A stretch of 64,000 bases of DNA from Gloeopeniophorella convolvens. Its lineage: Eukaryota; Basidiomycota; Agaricomycetes; Russulales. A program made the position numbers and the translations under genes. Shown piece by piece: positions 55,544 to 64,000 of the stretch (its first letter is position 1; every line of letters begins with the position of its first letter). The stretch spans positions 59,275-123,274 of the forward strand of contig WTXD01000070.1 of the NCBI GenBank assembly GCA_022496205.1. The letters are read 5' to 3'. The notes under the pieces are model-generated. The model was given only the letters and a program-made list of their open reading frames with translations. It made no database searches and was not told the DNA's origin.

Positions 55544-56651
55544 GCTTGTTGAAAATCCTGGACGCTGAAGTCCTTGTCCTTCTCGAGGACACTGAAGATG
55601 GACTCTTTTTCTGCGTCAGATGCGTTTGCCAGATAGGCTGCAAACGTCTGTGGGGAAATGGTAGAGGTGGAGGGAGTCGGTGTCGTGGGGTCTGTCGTGT
55701 CGATCTGTCGCTGACGCGTTTCCCGAGGACGTGAGTCCTTTTGCGGGCAGGAACGTGAAACGTGTCCTTGCTGGCCGCAGTGGAAACAGCGTCCCTGCTG
55801 CATGTACGAGGTCCGTTCGTCGGGCGTGAGCTTCTTCCCTTTCTGATGGACGAATGACTGGGTCTGATTGACCGTCACCGTGTCCACGTCCATGGGAACT
55901 ACTCCGTCGTTCCGGGGTGGCTGTCCAGCTCCTCCAGGGCGTCGTATCTGAAATCGTGGCTGCTGTCTCGGGGTATCCTGATTTCCGTAGATTTCCTTCA
56001 TGAGCTGGTACTGAAGCTGCTGGTCGCAAAGCTTCTCAGCCCATTGATCGAAGGTCCATCGGGTGCTGCCGGGGTTTACTCCGAATACGTCCCCTCCCTG
56101 TCGTGCGGTTTCCCGGACGAGGGCGTTGGGGAACGAGCGAAGGAACATAATGATGGTGGATTCGGCGTCGAGGTGGAAGTTCCCTCTCTCTGCAAGGGTA
56201 CGGAACTTTCCGATATACTCCTCGATCGGTTCGGGGGCTCGGAATTTCATGTTCGCCAGGAGAAGTTTGGCGTTGACGGCGGTTCCTCGGTTTAGGAACC
56301 GTTTGTCGAGGGTATCTTTAAACACCGTCCATGCGGTGTCCCTTGTCGCGAAGGGTACTGGTGGGTCAAGGACACTGTTTGCCTTGATTTCTCCAGCCAC
56401 TCGATCTGCCTTTGGACCCAGTCGGTTACAATGGCTCCTCGAAAGTATGTGAGGCAGAAGGAGATTTTTTTCAGTGGGTCGGTGAACGTCGAGTTCTCGT
56501 CGTTCAGGAATGCGTAGAGGTTGAACTGCCGCATGAAGTCGGCATATCGTTTGGATTCTCCGTTAAAGATGAACGGAGCTTCTCCTGTGAGTTTCCCGCC
56601 ATCTCGACGGGATGCGGTGATTGTGGAATCGACTCGGGTTTCCTCAGCCAT
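55540..56651 (-). CDS. gag: Gag protein
   Basis: Capsid/nucleocapsid of the element. From MAEETRVDSTITASRRDGG (56651): capsid region RYADFMRQFNLYAFLNDENS, then TAWTVFKDTLDKRFLNRG, PIEEYIGKFRTLAERGNF, and a single CCHC zinc knuckle CFHCGQQGHVSRSC, ending FSVQDFQQA at 55540. A one-base shift near 56396 (TGGCT for TGGGCT) joins the two frames. It overlaps the start of the pol frame by four bases, so pol may be made by frameshift or as one polyprotein. A longer frame in another phase starts inside the 5' LTR at 57259 and runs to about 56504 (see findings). Start therefore uncertain. Confidence 0.85.
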
Positions 56652-57085
56652 CTCGCGCGCTGGTACGGATGTAGGATCAGGTGTCGGGGATATAGTGCCG
56701 CGGCGGCTTCTTCAAGACGTTGTGCAACGCCTGTGAGGTCGGAGGAGTTCTGGGGTTGGGTAGAAGTGGGCGTCGTGTGTTCGCGAAACCACTGTACTAC
56801 CTGGTCTCGGTTTGGTATCCCTAGTGCGACTACGGGTGAGGTGATTTCGTATCTCTGGTGGATTCCAGACCACTGGACGTAGTTCCAGCCTTGGTCCTTG
56901 AGAAGTGTACTCGTAGGGTCTGTCCGCTGAGGATCAGATAATAACCGTTCTCTCGGTCGTGGAAGATTCCTCGTATCCTTCTCCTCTGAGTTCAGGGGGA
57001 GCGCGTCCTCGTCCTGCGCAAAGGGAAGTCGGACAGTCACAAGTTCTGCGATCGTCGGCTCTCGAGACTGAGAAGCCTGTTCTAA

Positions 57086-57626
57086 TGTCACGGCCTGAGC
57101 CGGCGCAGCGGAGCTGGCGAGGGCTGAGACGAGCGAGGTTCGATAAGTCGGTCTCGATGTGAGCCGGTCCTCGAAGATGCACGCGATGGTGCACGCGATC
57201 CTGGATAAGACGTGATGTCTGAAGCTGGAGGCAATCGGCCTCCGGTACGTCGAGTTCAAAGCTGAAGACCTCGCGATGCTTGGGCGAACAAGTCCCTCAC
57301 GCGGATTCCCTGGTAACCTCGTCGATTGACAAAGGAGAACAGGCTTAAGGCCTTAGAGTACAACTGCTACGCCTTAAGTACTACAAGAGATGTGGTTTAC
57401 ATAACGTCCTAGTATCGAGTCATACCGAGTCAGAACGGACTCAAGGTGGGTCTCCTAGGTAGAAGTACAATAAGGATCCAATGGCATAAGGGGCGCGTCA
57501 AGAAGAGTGAAGGAATCGTATGACGAGTGAAAGATAAGCGTCCCCGAGTCGTGGAGTCGGAACGGAGCTCGTATCGTACAGTCACGATAAGGAAGAAAAA
57601 GAAAATGTATCGTACAGTTCGTGACA
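57086..57626 (-). mobile_element. 5' LTR of the Ty3/Gypsy element
   Basis: 541 bases, TGTCACG..CGTGACA ends. An open frame starting at 57259 within it is in phase with sequence beyond the LTR edge. Confidence 0.9.
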
Positions 57627-57795
57627 TCGAAGCTGTTACCGTGGGCCGTGTTCTTTAACGGGCCCAGAGTCTCTCCCTTTCATTCATGCAGCTACCCTGA
57701 AGTTTCCCACAATCGACGCTGGCCGTATGTGCAATCTTTAAAAGCCCTACTCCTTTCCTCACGTCTTGTCGTACCCTCATTTCCGTTCAACCTAG

Positions 57796-59860
57796 ATGCG
57801 TCCAAGGAGCTTGCTCGGAGCCCTGTCTCGCATCAGTCTTAGAAGACATCAAGCTGTCCACTGAAGCGCGCGTCCAGATATCTTATGAACGCGCGCAAGC
57901 CATTGCTGGCGCTGTATGGTAAGTCCATTGGGCCAATTTAACTCTGCCACTTGTTCACGACAGCGACTCTGCTAGCGCCGACTCGCGAAGATGTATTATC
58001 TCTCTCAGCGAACTCTGGGCTATATTCAAGGATCCTATCTGTGCCGTGGACGGCGCAGCCTTTACACACCTGACAATACAATATAGTCTTTGTTCTGGTA
58101 TCATAGCGGCTATGGGCCAAGGCCCATATATTCAGCCCATCCTCAGACAGATCCTTGATTTTGAGGTCGTGTAAGCCCAATCTCTCCTCGATCCGTGCAC
58201 ACGACTAAAGGGTCCCTAGGGGCAGTTCTGCCTCACAGAAGTTGATCACGGTCTGGACGCGGCCCACCTCGGACAACCGTTACTTTACTTCCAGATAACA
58301 CTTTCCTGTTGAACACCCCTCACGAAGGCGCCGCAAATGTGTCGTGCTCTCTCTTTTGACATTCCTGACCTCATGAGCATCTCGAAGGGTTCATGCCGCC
58401 TACGACGCCAGCCGGCATCCCCTCTGTCGTGTCGTCTTTGCGAGGACGATTGTACGCGAACAAGACCACGGAGTGAAGCCATTCCTGTTCACATTCATGA
58501 CGGGAAGTCTATGGTGCGTGGAGTTGTGAGCAAGTGCGTCGCACGCATTGTATATACGGAAGGTTCGAAGCTGATTAGATCACAATCATCGGCAGGCTTT
58601 TACCCCATCGCAGTGGCGTTAATCCAGTGAACCACGCCTTCACCTCATTCAACAATGTTCGCCTCCCGCGAGGCGCACTTTTGGGAACTATCGAGAAACC
58701 TGCCGACTCCCATGCTGCATACATAGCGACCATATCTCGCCTCACCATCGGAATGGTGGCATTAACTTCGGCCATCATCTCCCAATTTGCGTTATCGTGC
58801 CACATCGTTGCGCGCTACAGCCAGCGGCGAATGGTGCACGGTTCATCCCGGAGCCTCATACCGATCATATCCTTCCAAACCCAACGCATTCCGATCCTTA
58901 CAGCGCTCGCGCAGGTATTCGTCTTGCGAGCAATGCGAGATGCAACTATGATCAACTTCTCCAAGCCTGATTTGGATCCACGCGTGCGCCACGCCATCGC
59001 CACCTTATTCAAGGTCACTTCTGTTATGCACGCGCGGCCTCTACCTTCGAACTAGGGGAGCGTTGCGGTGCTCAAGGTACATTTCCGATGAATCAGATCT
59101 CAGTCCATCAGGCATGTCTACGTACCTGAACCCAAGGTGCTGCATTTTTACTGATGACATCGCGCCAGGCGGATCTGCGTGGTATCGCTGTGGCTGAAGG
59201 TGACCTTCTTGTGATCTCCATTCGTACGTCATCCTCGACGTTTCCTGAGGAAAATTACTCATTTTGTGAGATAGGTCTGGCGTCGGAACTCTTGTTGGGA
59301 CGCTACGCTCTGCTACCAACGGTTTACCCAGACAACCTTCTCGCACGACACGAGGCCGGCCTCATTTCTCAGCTCCGGGCACAACTCGCAGGGCTCGGTA
59401 ATCACAGAAGTGCAGAGTACAATGCTGTACTTCTTCCAGAAGCCCTCCCGCTCGTGCAGGCAATCGGACAGCGCATTGCGTATGACGCTGCGCGCACAGC
59501 GGGCATCGACACCTGTCTCCTCGACATGTACGTCGCGACTTGCGTTCGCCAGGACGAATCGTGGTACGTTGAATCCCTCGGGATGACGCGGAGGGAGCTG
59601 CGCGCGATGGAGACACGTGCGGTGGATGCGCTGTTCCCGCAGCTGGACAAGTTCCTCACGCTGATGGACGTCGAGGCATATGTGACTGCGCCCATCGTTT
59701 CCGCGATAGGTGGTCTGCATTCGTCGATGGCCTGCCGGTCTCCGGTGACGGGGAGCCAGATTTGGACCTGCGCGCGGGCGCTCCGGGGCTCCCCCAGTGT
59801 GGGCAACGGCCTACGAGCCCGGCTCTACCATCCCTCTGGGTTACTTCTTCAAAGCTGTGA
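57796..59860 (+). pseudogene. Acyl-CoA oxidase-like paralogue 1, frame interrupted
   Basis: Peroxisomal-type acyl-CoA oxidase fold (FAD, first step of beta-oxidation). Recognisable blocks: STEARVQISYERAQAIAG, FKDPICAVDGAAFTHLTIQY, GQFCLTEVDHGLDA, NTPHEGAAN, MPPTTPAGIPSV, DHGVKPF, NVRLPRGALLGTIEKPADSH, ISRLTIGMVALTS, SFQTQRIPILTALAQVFVL, DPRVRHAIATLF, LGERCGAQ, RQADLRGIAVAEGDLLVI, LASELLLGRYALL, LARHEAGLISQLRAQLAGL, LPLVQAIGQRIAYDAARTAG, WYVESLGMTRRELRAM and DVEAYVTAPIVSA, with the end at 59860. At least six one-base losses are needed (around 57843, 58014, 58292, 58435, 59035, 59706). No obvious C-terminal SKL. Start approximate. Either decayed or affected by the assembly errors noted elsewhere. 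Confidence 0.7.
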
Positions 59861-60401
59861 TATTCCATGCGTGTTATATACATTTATGTTAACGTTCATA
59901 CCTTGTTGCCCTCGGCCACGAATAGACATCTCAAACGCCAGCGTTATTCCATGCGAAATCGTATATTGGCCCAACTATCAACCGACTGGTTTTCACTGGG
60001 CCCTGGCATATGCTCCTCTGACAACGGTGGCGTAATCCGATTATCATCAGTAGCAAATCATACATACGCTTTTCTTTGCTGAGCACCTTGGGTCAAACGC
60101 TCAATCAGTGCGCTAGTGATGTCCCCACCGATTGGCACCTTTCACGCCACCCTGGTGACATGCGAGAGGGAAAGATGGAAACTTCATTCGGAGAAGTTTT
60201 GTGACGAGACTCTGGCCCCGAAAAGAGGCGCCAACTGTTCCCAGTACCAGAAAGAGGGTCTGATGATACGGAACTTGTTGAAGGTAGTAAGCGCCAGTAG
60301 CCGCCCGACAGCAGAACGATAATGCACGATTCCGGTAATCGTAGCGGGGACTCCCAGCGTTATCTCACAGCCTCGACGAGACGCTCCCATGTGGCTTCCG
60401 C
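59861..60401. other. Intergenic between convergent acyl-CoA oxidase copies
   Basis: No gene seen. Confidence 0.4.
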
Positions 60402-62401
60402 CTAGCATGTTTCACCTGAGCGAAGCTCCATCAGCAAAGCTCCATCATGCAGAAGAGGAACCGTCACCTGGACCGCGTCTCGAGCGAAAGTCGGCACGTC
60501 CCCAAGCGGAGACACGGTCTTCACGAAATCGGCCCAATTCTCCGCGGAGGAAATGGGGGCAGTTACGTACGCGCCGACGCCCAGACGCTCAAGCAACTCG
60601 TCCAGTCACGAGAACAGCGCATCCGCCGCGCCTGCTTGCATCGCCTGCAGGCCCACGCGCGTCATCCCAAGGCGCTCGACGTACCAAGCCTCGTCCTGCC
60701 GGGCGCAGCTCGCGACATACATGTCCAGCAGGCACGCGTCGACGCCGGCTGCGCGCGGCATCATTGCGATGCGCTGCCCGATCGTCTGCACGAGCGGGAG
60801 AGACTACGGGAGGATCGTGGTGTTGTACTCTGCGCTCCGGTGGTGGCCGGTCGCCGCGAGTTGGGAACGGAGCTGAGAGAAAAGACCAGCCTCGTGCTGT
60901 GCGAGGAGGTTCTCTGGGTATGCCGTTCGGGTAGCGTGTAGTGTCCCAGGAGGAGCTCTGACGCCAGACCTGCCAGACAAAGGTGAGGTATACATACTCC
61001 TATCTGACATGGGTGACTTCCACGTACGAATGTAGATGACGAGAATGTCTCCTGCGATAGAGATGCCGTGCATGTCAGACTAAACCGACGAAAGGGTCAG
61101 TCCGCTCACATCATCTCCATCGTGGGACGACGCACCAGCATCCTGGTAATCTGGTTTATGACAAACATCCCCTGAGCCCCGCAGCGATCGCGAAGTTCGT
61201 TGAGCATAGCTCGTGCGCGTGTGATGACCGTCACCTTGAAGGATGTTGCAGCCGCGTGGGCAATGCGTGGGTTTAGATGTACCTCGGAACACGGCGCCGA
61301 GGCTTTGTTGCATATATCTCGAGAACAAACGCCTGAGCAAGGGCCACGAAGATCTGAACCTGCTGTGTCTGGAAGGACATGATAGGGTTTGGCCCTCCTG
61401 CTGAGTCAAAAACTACGCATCTTTGACCATAGCATGCAGCAATGTAGGTGGAAATTTCGAGCGCAGAAACGCCGTATGCACCTAGAACAAGTATGCCAAC
61501 GGCCATGCAAGAGATATTGGCGAGGAATGCGGCGGGCGGGTCTGCCGGCTTGTCTGCGTCACCGCGCAATGTGGAAGTAGATTAGGGGATGGCTTAGGTA
61601 GCTCGAGCCGCCGCGTTGGGGCAGAACCCTGGCGCCTGATGCGTGAGATCGCGCAAGAGGCAGTGTTGTGATTGCACACCTCATCCCAACTCCACACGTC
61701 CGAGTTGCTCCGTCATGGACATGGACGATGAATGGTTCCACGCCGTGATCCTTTCCTTGTACGATTGCTCTTGCGAAGATTACGGCGACGCAAGGAACAC
61801 CGGCTGGGGCTGCTGGATGCATATACCTGCGCCGGTCAGTTTAGGGAATATTAGGCATTAACGAGACATACTTTGCAGCATCCTCGTGAGGCACGTGCAG
61901 GAGGAAGTTATTATCTGACATCATTGTAGCGGTTGCCTCTAAATAAATCGCATCCGTGGTCGACTTCAGTAAGATAGAATTGCCCGCTGCAATGCGGTGA
62001 GCACCAAAGGCGTACACGGAGAACACAACTCACTTACACCACCTCGGAGTCCAAAATTTGCTGGACAAGGACTGCAAGCGGAGTTAGGCGCAACAGAGTC
62101 CCTGCAGAGAGATTGCATTGCAGCAAAGGGCGCACCATCACTGACATATCAAGGTAGCATAACGGGTCGCCGAGCATGGCCCAGAACTTGGGCGAGAGCG
62201 GGAAGATGTCATCTGCAGTAAGCGCCAAGAACACGAGCAGTCAGCTGTCCGATATGGGGGCCCAGCCTGTGACGCGCAGTAGAGCTTGGCGACTTACAGA
62301 GCTCGATCATAGGACTGCTTGACCTGCTCTCTGACCGGAAAGCTCGGACTTGATTGATGGATCGAAGAGAGGACCGAGAATGAGTTCCCGAGTGCTCTCA
62401 T
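60402..62401 (-). pseudogene. Acyl-CoA oxidase-like paralogue 2, partly degraded
   Basis: Starts MRALGNSFSVLSSIHQSS at 62401. Blocks in order: ALTADDIFPLSPKFWAMLGD, a poorly kept lid region (MVRPLLQCNLSAGTLLRL), NNFLLHVPHEDAAKYV, PAGVPCVAVIFARAIV, DHGVEPFIVHVHDGA, ADKPADPPAAFLANISCM, YIAACYGQRCVVFDSAGG, PIMSFQTQQVQIFVALAQAF, ISIAGDILVIYIRTW, NLLAQHEAGLFSQLRSQLAA, TIGQRIAMMPRAAGVDACLL, WYVERLGMTRVGLQAM and VGAYVTAPISSAENWADFV, with TAG at 60402. Several frame shifts and a weakened substrate/FAD region (DVRH and GQYCLTE blocks not clear). Convergent with paralogue 1. Probably non-functional or fast-evolving. Confidence 0.65.
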
Positions 62402-63517
62402 GCTGCGCAGGCAATGCGTGGGTCCTTGACATAGCCGCAAATTCATATCAAGTCCATGCGCCGTATGTGGTGTGAGACTGAGTGACGCAGGGACGATGGC
62501 ATCAGTGACACCTCTACAACTGCTGTGACCTTATCTCGGTCGAGTCTAGCAGTACTAGTACCTGAGGCCGTCTGATGGTGTCACATAAGAGTCTTCACAA
62601 CCATTAGAAGAGGAGATAATACACCTCTTCTGGTCACCCCACATGACCTCGTGCCTCGCAAGTTGTGCCTCGGGTTCTTAGGCACCGCAGAAGTGTCGAT
62701 GATGCTTGACGCGGGATGAGGGACGGTGGTGTGATTCCCAGAAAAGAGCCTAGATATGGCCACAAAGAGTCATGCATGTGCACAACCAAGGTCCAACGCA
62801 CGACGAAATCTGAACGGAAGGGCGTCATAACACTGACAAAGCCTCACGGCCCCATGGTGAGAGAATGCAGAAGGGGCTGAGCGTACGACAACTTGCTGCG
62901 CGTCGCCCGCCGGCAAGCCCCGGTCCCCCGGAAGCACTCCGAGAATACCCCGGGAACCCGTCCCAACTGCCAGCAGTAAGTAACGGTATCCCCATCATTC
63001 AGAGGGCTGGGGTGCGCGGCTTCATGCACATGTTGAACGGAGGCAGAGGCATCCGCGTGCGACACGGATAGTGCCCACATGTTCGCGCTGCAAACATCAC
63101 CCTCAGACCTCCCGGCCACATGCTCAATGTCACCCAGAGCGCCAATGATGGCGCTGCGCCCGCCGCCACGAAACGAGCGCCACCGCCGAGGCCAACAGAT
63201 CGACTACTTTGGGTATATTTCATATGCATTAACGTTTGGCGCCACTGACAGGCTACGGCAGACTGTCCGGCATGCAAACACTAGATGGCTAACCTAATTC
63301 GAAGGCAGGAAAGAAAGAAAGAGAGAGGGAGAGAGAGAAAGAAAGAAAGAAAAAATGCGCGAAACAAAACTTGGCAGGAAAGTCCGGGAACGCACGCCAC
63401 AGCCGCCACGCAGCCCCGCGTCCACCCTTCATAGCATTGAGCGCACGCCGCGGTGCGGCTCGCGCATCGACGCCATCGACACGTCGCTGCTGAGCAGCGC
63501 AGCCGGTGCTAATGCCG
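62402..63517. other. Intergenic with a purine (GA/GAAA) microsatellite
   Basis: A GAAA/GA-rich tract lies at about 63303-63355. No gene supported elsewhere in this stretch. Confidence 0.45.
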
Positions 63518-64000
63518 TCACCGGGGCCGGCGCCTCCGCCTCCTCGCCAGTGCCGGGGCCCACAGCCACACGCCGCGCGCCTCGCCGAACGTCGTGAGCC
63601 CGCCAACGAATTGCGTCCAGCGCTTGTCCGATACGATCGGCGCGACGATGTACGGCTCGACGTCCATGCGCTCGAGGTACTCCTCGAGGTGCGGCAGCAC
63701 CGCCTCGACGCGTCCGCCTCGGCCGCGCAGCGCCGCGCGGCGCGCACCTGCGCACTCGACGTACCACGCCTCGTCCTGCAGCACCGCGGCCGCTCGAACA
63801 GCGCGAGCAGCGGCGCGTCGAGCGCGGCGACGCGCGCCGCGTCGTACGCGACGCGCTGCCCGATCGCGTGCACGAGCGGCATCGCGCGCGGGAGCAGCGC
63901 GCGGCCGTATGCCGCACCGCGGTGCCGCCTGGTGCGGCGCGCAGCGCAGCGCGCAGCTCGGCGAAGAGCCCTGCTTCGTGCGCGCGAGGAGGCTGTCAGG
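63518..64000 (-). CDS. Acyl-CoA oxidase-like paralogue 3, C-terminal part (cut by window edge)
   Basis: Only the 3' end lies in the window. MPLVHAIGQRVAYDAARVAA is followed by WYVECAGARRAALRGRGG, HLEEYLERMDVEPYIVAPIV and SDKRWTQFVGGLTTFGEARG, ending RRRRRRPR at 63518. This is the same C-terminal domain as paralogues 1 and 2 but in far more GC-rich DNA, so the copies are old or differ in mutation history. One base is missing near 63790. Continues beyond 64000. Confidence 0.65.
   Translation of the reverse strand, partial: PDSLLARTKQGSSPSCALRCAPHQAAPRCGIRPRAAPARDAARARDRAARRVRRGARRRARRAAARAVRAAAVLQDEAWYVECAGARRAALRGRGGRVEAVLPHLEEYLERMDVEPYIVAPIVSDKRWTQFVGGLTTFGEARGVWLWAPALARRRRRRPR

Larger units (their letters stand above)
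49857..57626 (-). mobile_element. Complete Ty3/Gypsy chromovirus with extra ORF
   Basis: About 7.77 kb on the minus strand: 5' LTR (57086-57626), gag, pol (protease, reverse transcriptase, RNase H, integrase, chromodomain), an accessory ORF, 3' LTR (49857-50398). Near-identical LTRs mark a recent insertion. The flanks do not show a matching 5-base target duplication (GCGCG on one side, TCGAA on the other). Gag and pol need several one-base corrections. Confidence 0.9.

Overview
The window is nuclear DNA of a filamentous basidiomycete, most likely an Agaricomycete of the polypore type. The reasons are GC-rich coding sequence, many short GT-AG introns (about 45-75 nt) with CTAAC-like branch points, and gene families typical of that group: EHN-type epoxide hydrolases, acyl-CoA oxidase-like clusters, DUF6534 membrane proteins, NACHT-ankyrin proteins and Ty3/Gypsy chromoviruses. 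No species is assigned. Nearly all genes are spliced, so simple ORFs show only exons; the exon joins given here were made by eye.

Layout. 1-6056: tandem array of four epoxide hydrolase paralogues on the minus strand (one cut by the window edge, one with an in-frame stop, one intact, one 3' fragment). 6057-6890: GC-rich degenerate repeat. 6905-8137: broken gene fusing a GNAT N-acetyltransferase to an Mss4-like domain. 8.1-15.7 kb: small secreted, membrane and unknown genes. 16266-17039: peroxiredoxin with a TGACGTCA site and a TATA box. 17682-21688: two paralogous secreted Cys-rich proteins. 23705-24924: casein kinase I-type kinase. 25884-27506: Mid1-type calcium channel subunit. 28030-30063: secreted berberine-bridge-like FAD oxidase. 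31822-35459: NACHT-ankyrin NLR-like gene. 36203-39355: compact housekeeping block (mago nashi, mitochondrial ribosomal protein S10, SUS1). 40693-42375: DUF6534 membrane protein. 43779-45195: 3' remnant of a Gypsy-like element (LTR plus accessory ORF). 45571-48280: divergent Spt5-like NGN/KOW protein. 49150-49846: unknown gene with an intron that looks born from a tandem duplication. 49857-57626: young, nearly complete Ty3/Gypsy chromovirus on the minus strand (LTRs about 99% identical) with an extra 453-residue ORF after the chromodomain. 57.8-64.0 kb: three acyl-CoA oxidase-like paralogues.

Two themes stand out. First, the complete Gypsy element and the neighbouring remnant both carry an unfamiliar accessory ORF between pol and the 3' LTR. 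The two proteins share a recognisable C-terminal block, and the longer one has a SUMO-interaction-like motif beside a basic nuclear-localisation-like patch. This is the best candidate here for an undescribed system. Second, many genes, including normally single-copy essential ones (mago nashi, mitochondrial S10), need a single extra base, usually in a short homopolymer, to stay in frame. That suggests base-level indel errors in the assembly, so 'pseudogene' calls resting only on single-base shifts are provisional. The epoxide hydrolase stop at about 2209-2211 and the NLR stop at about 32820 are substitutions and are not explained this way.
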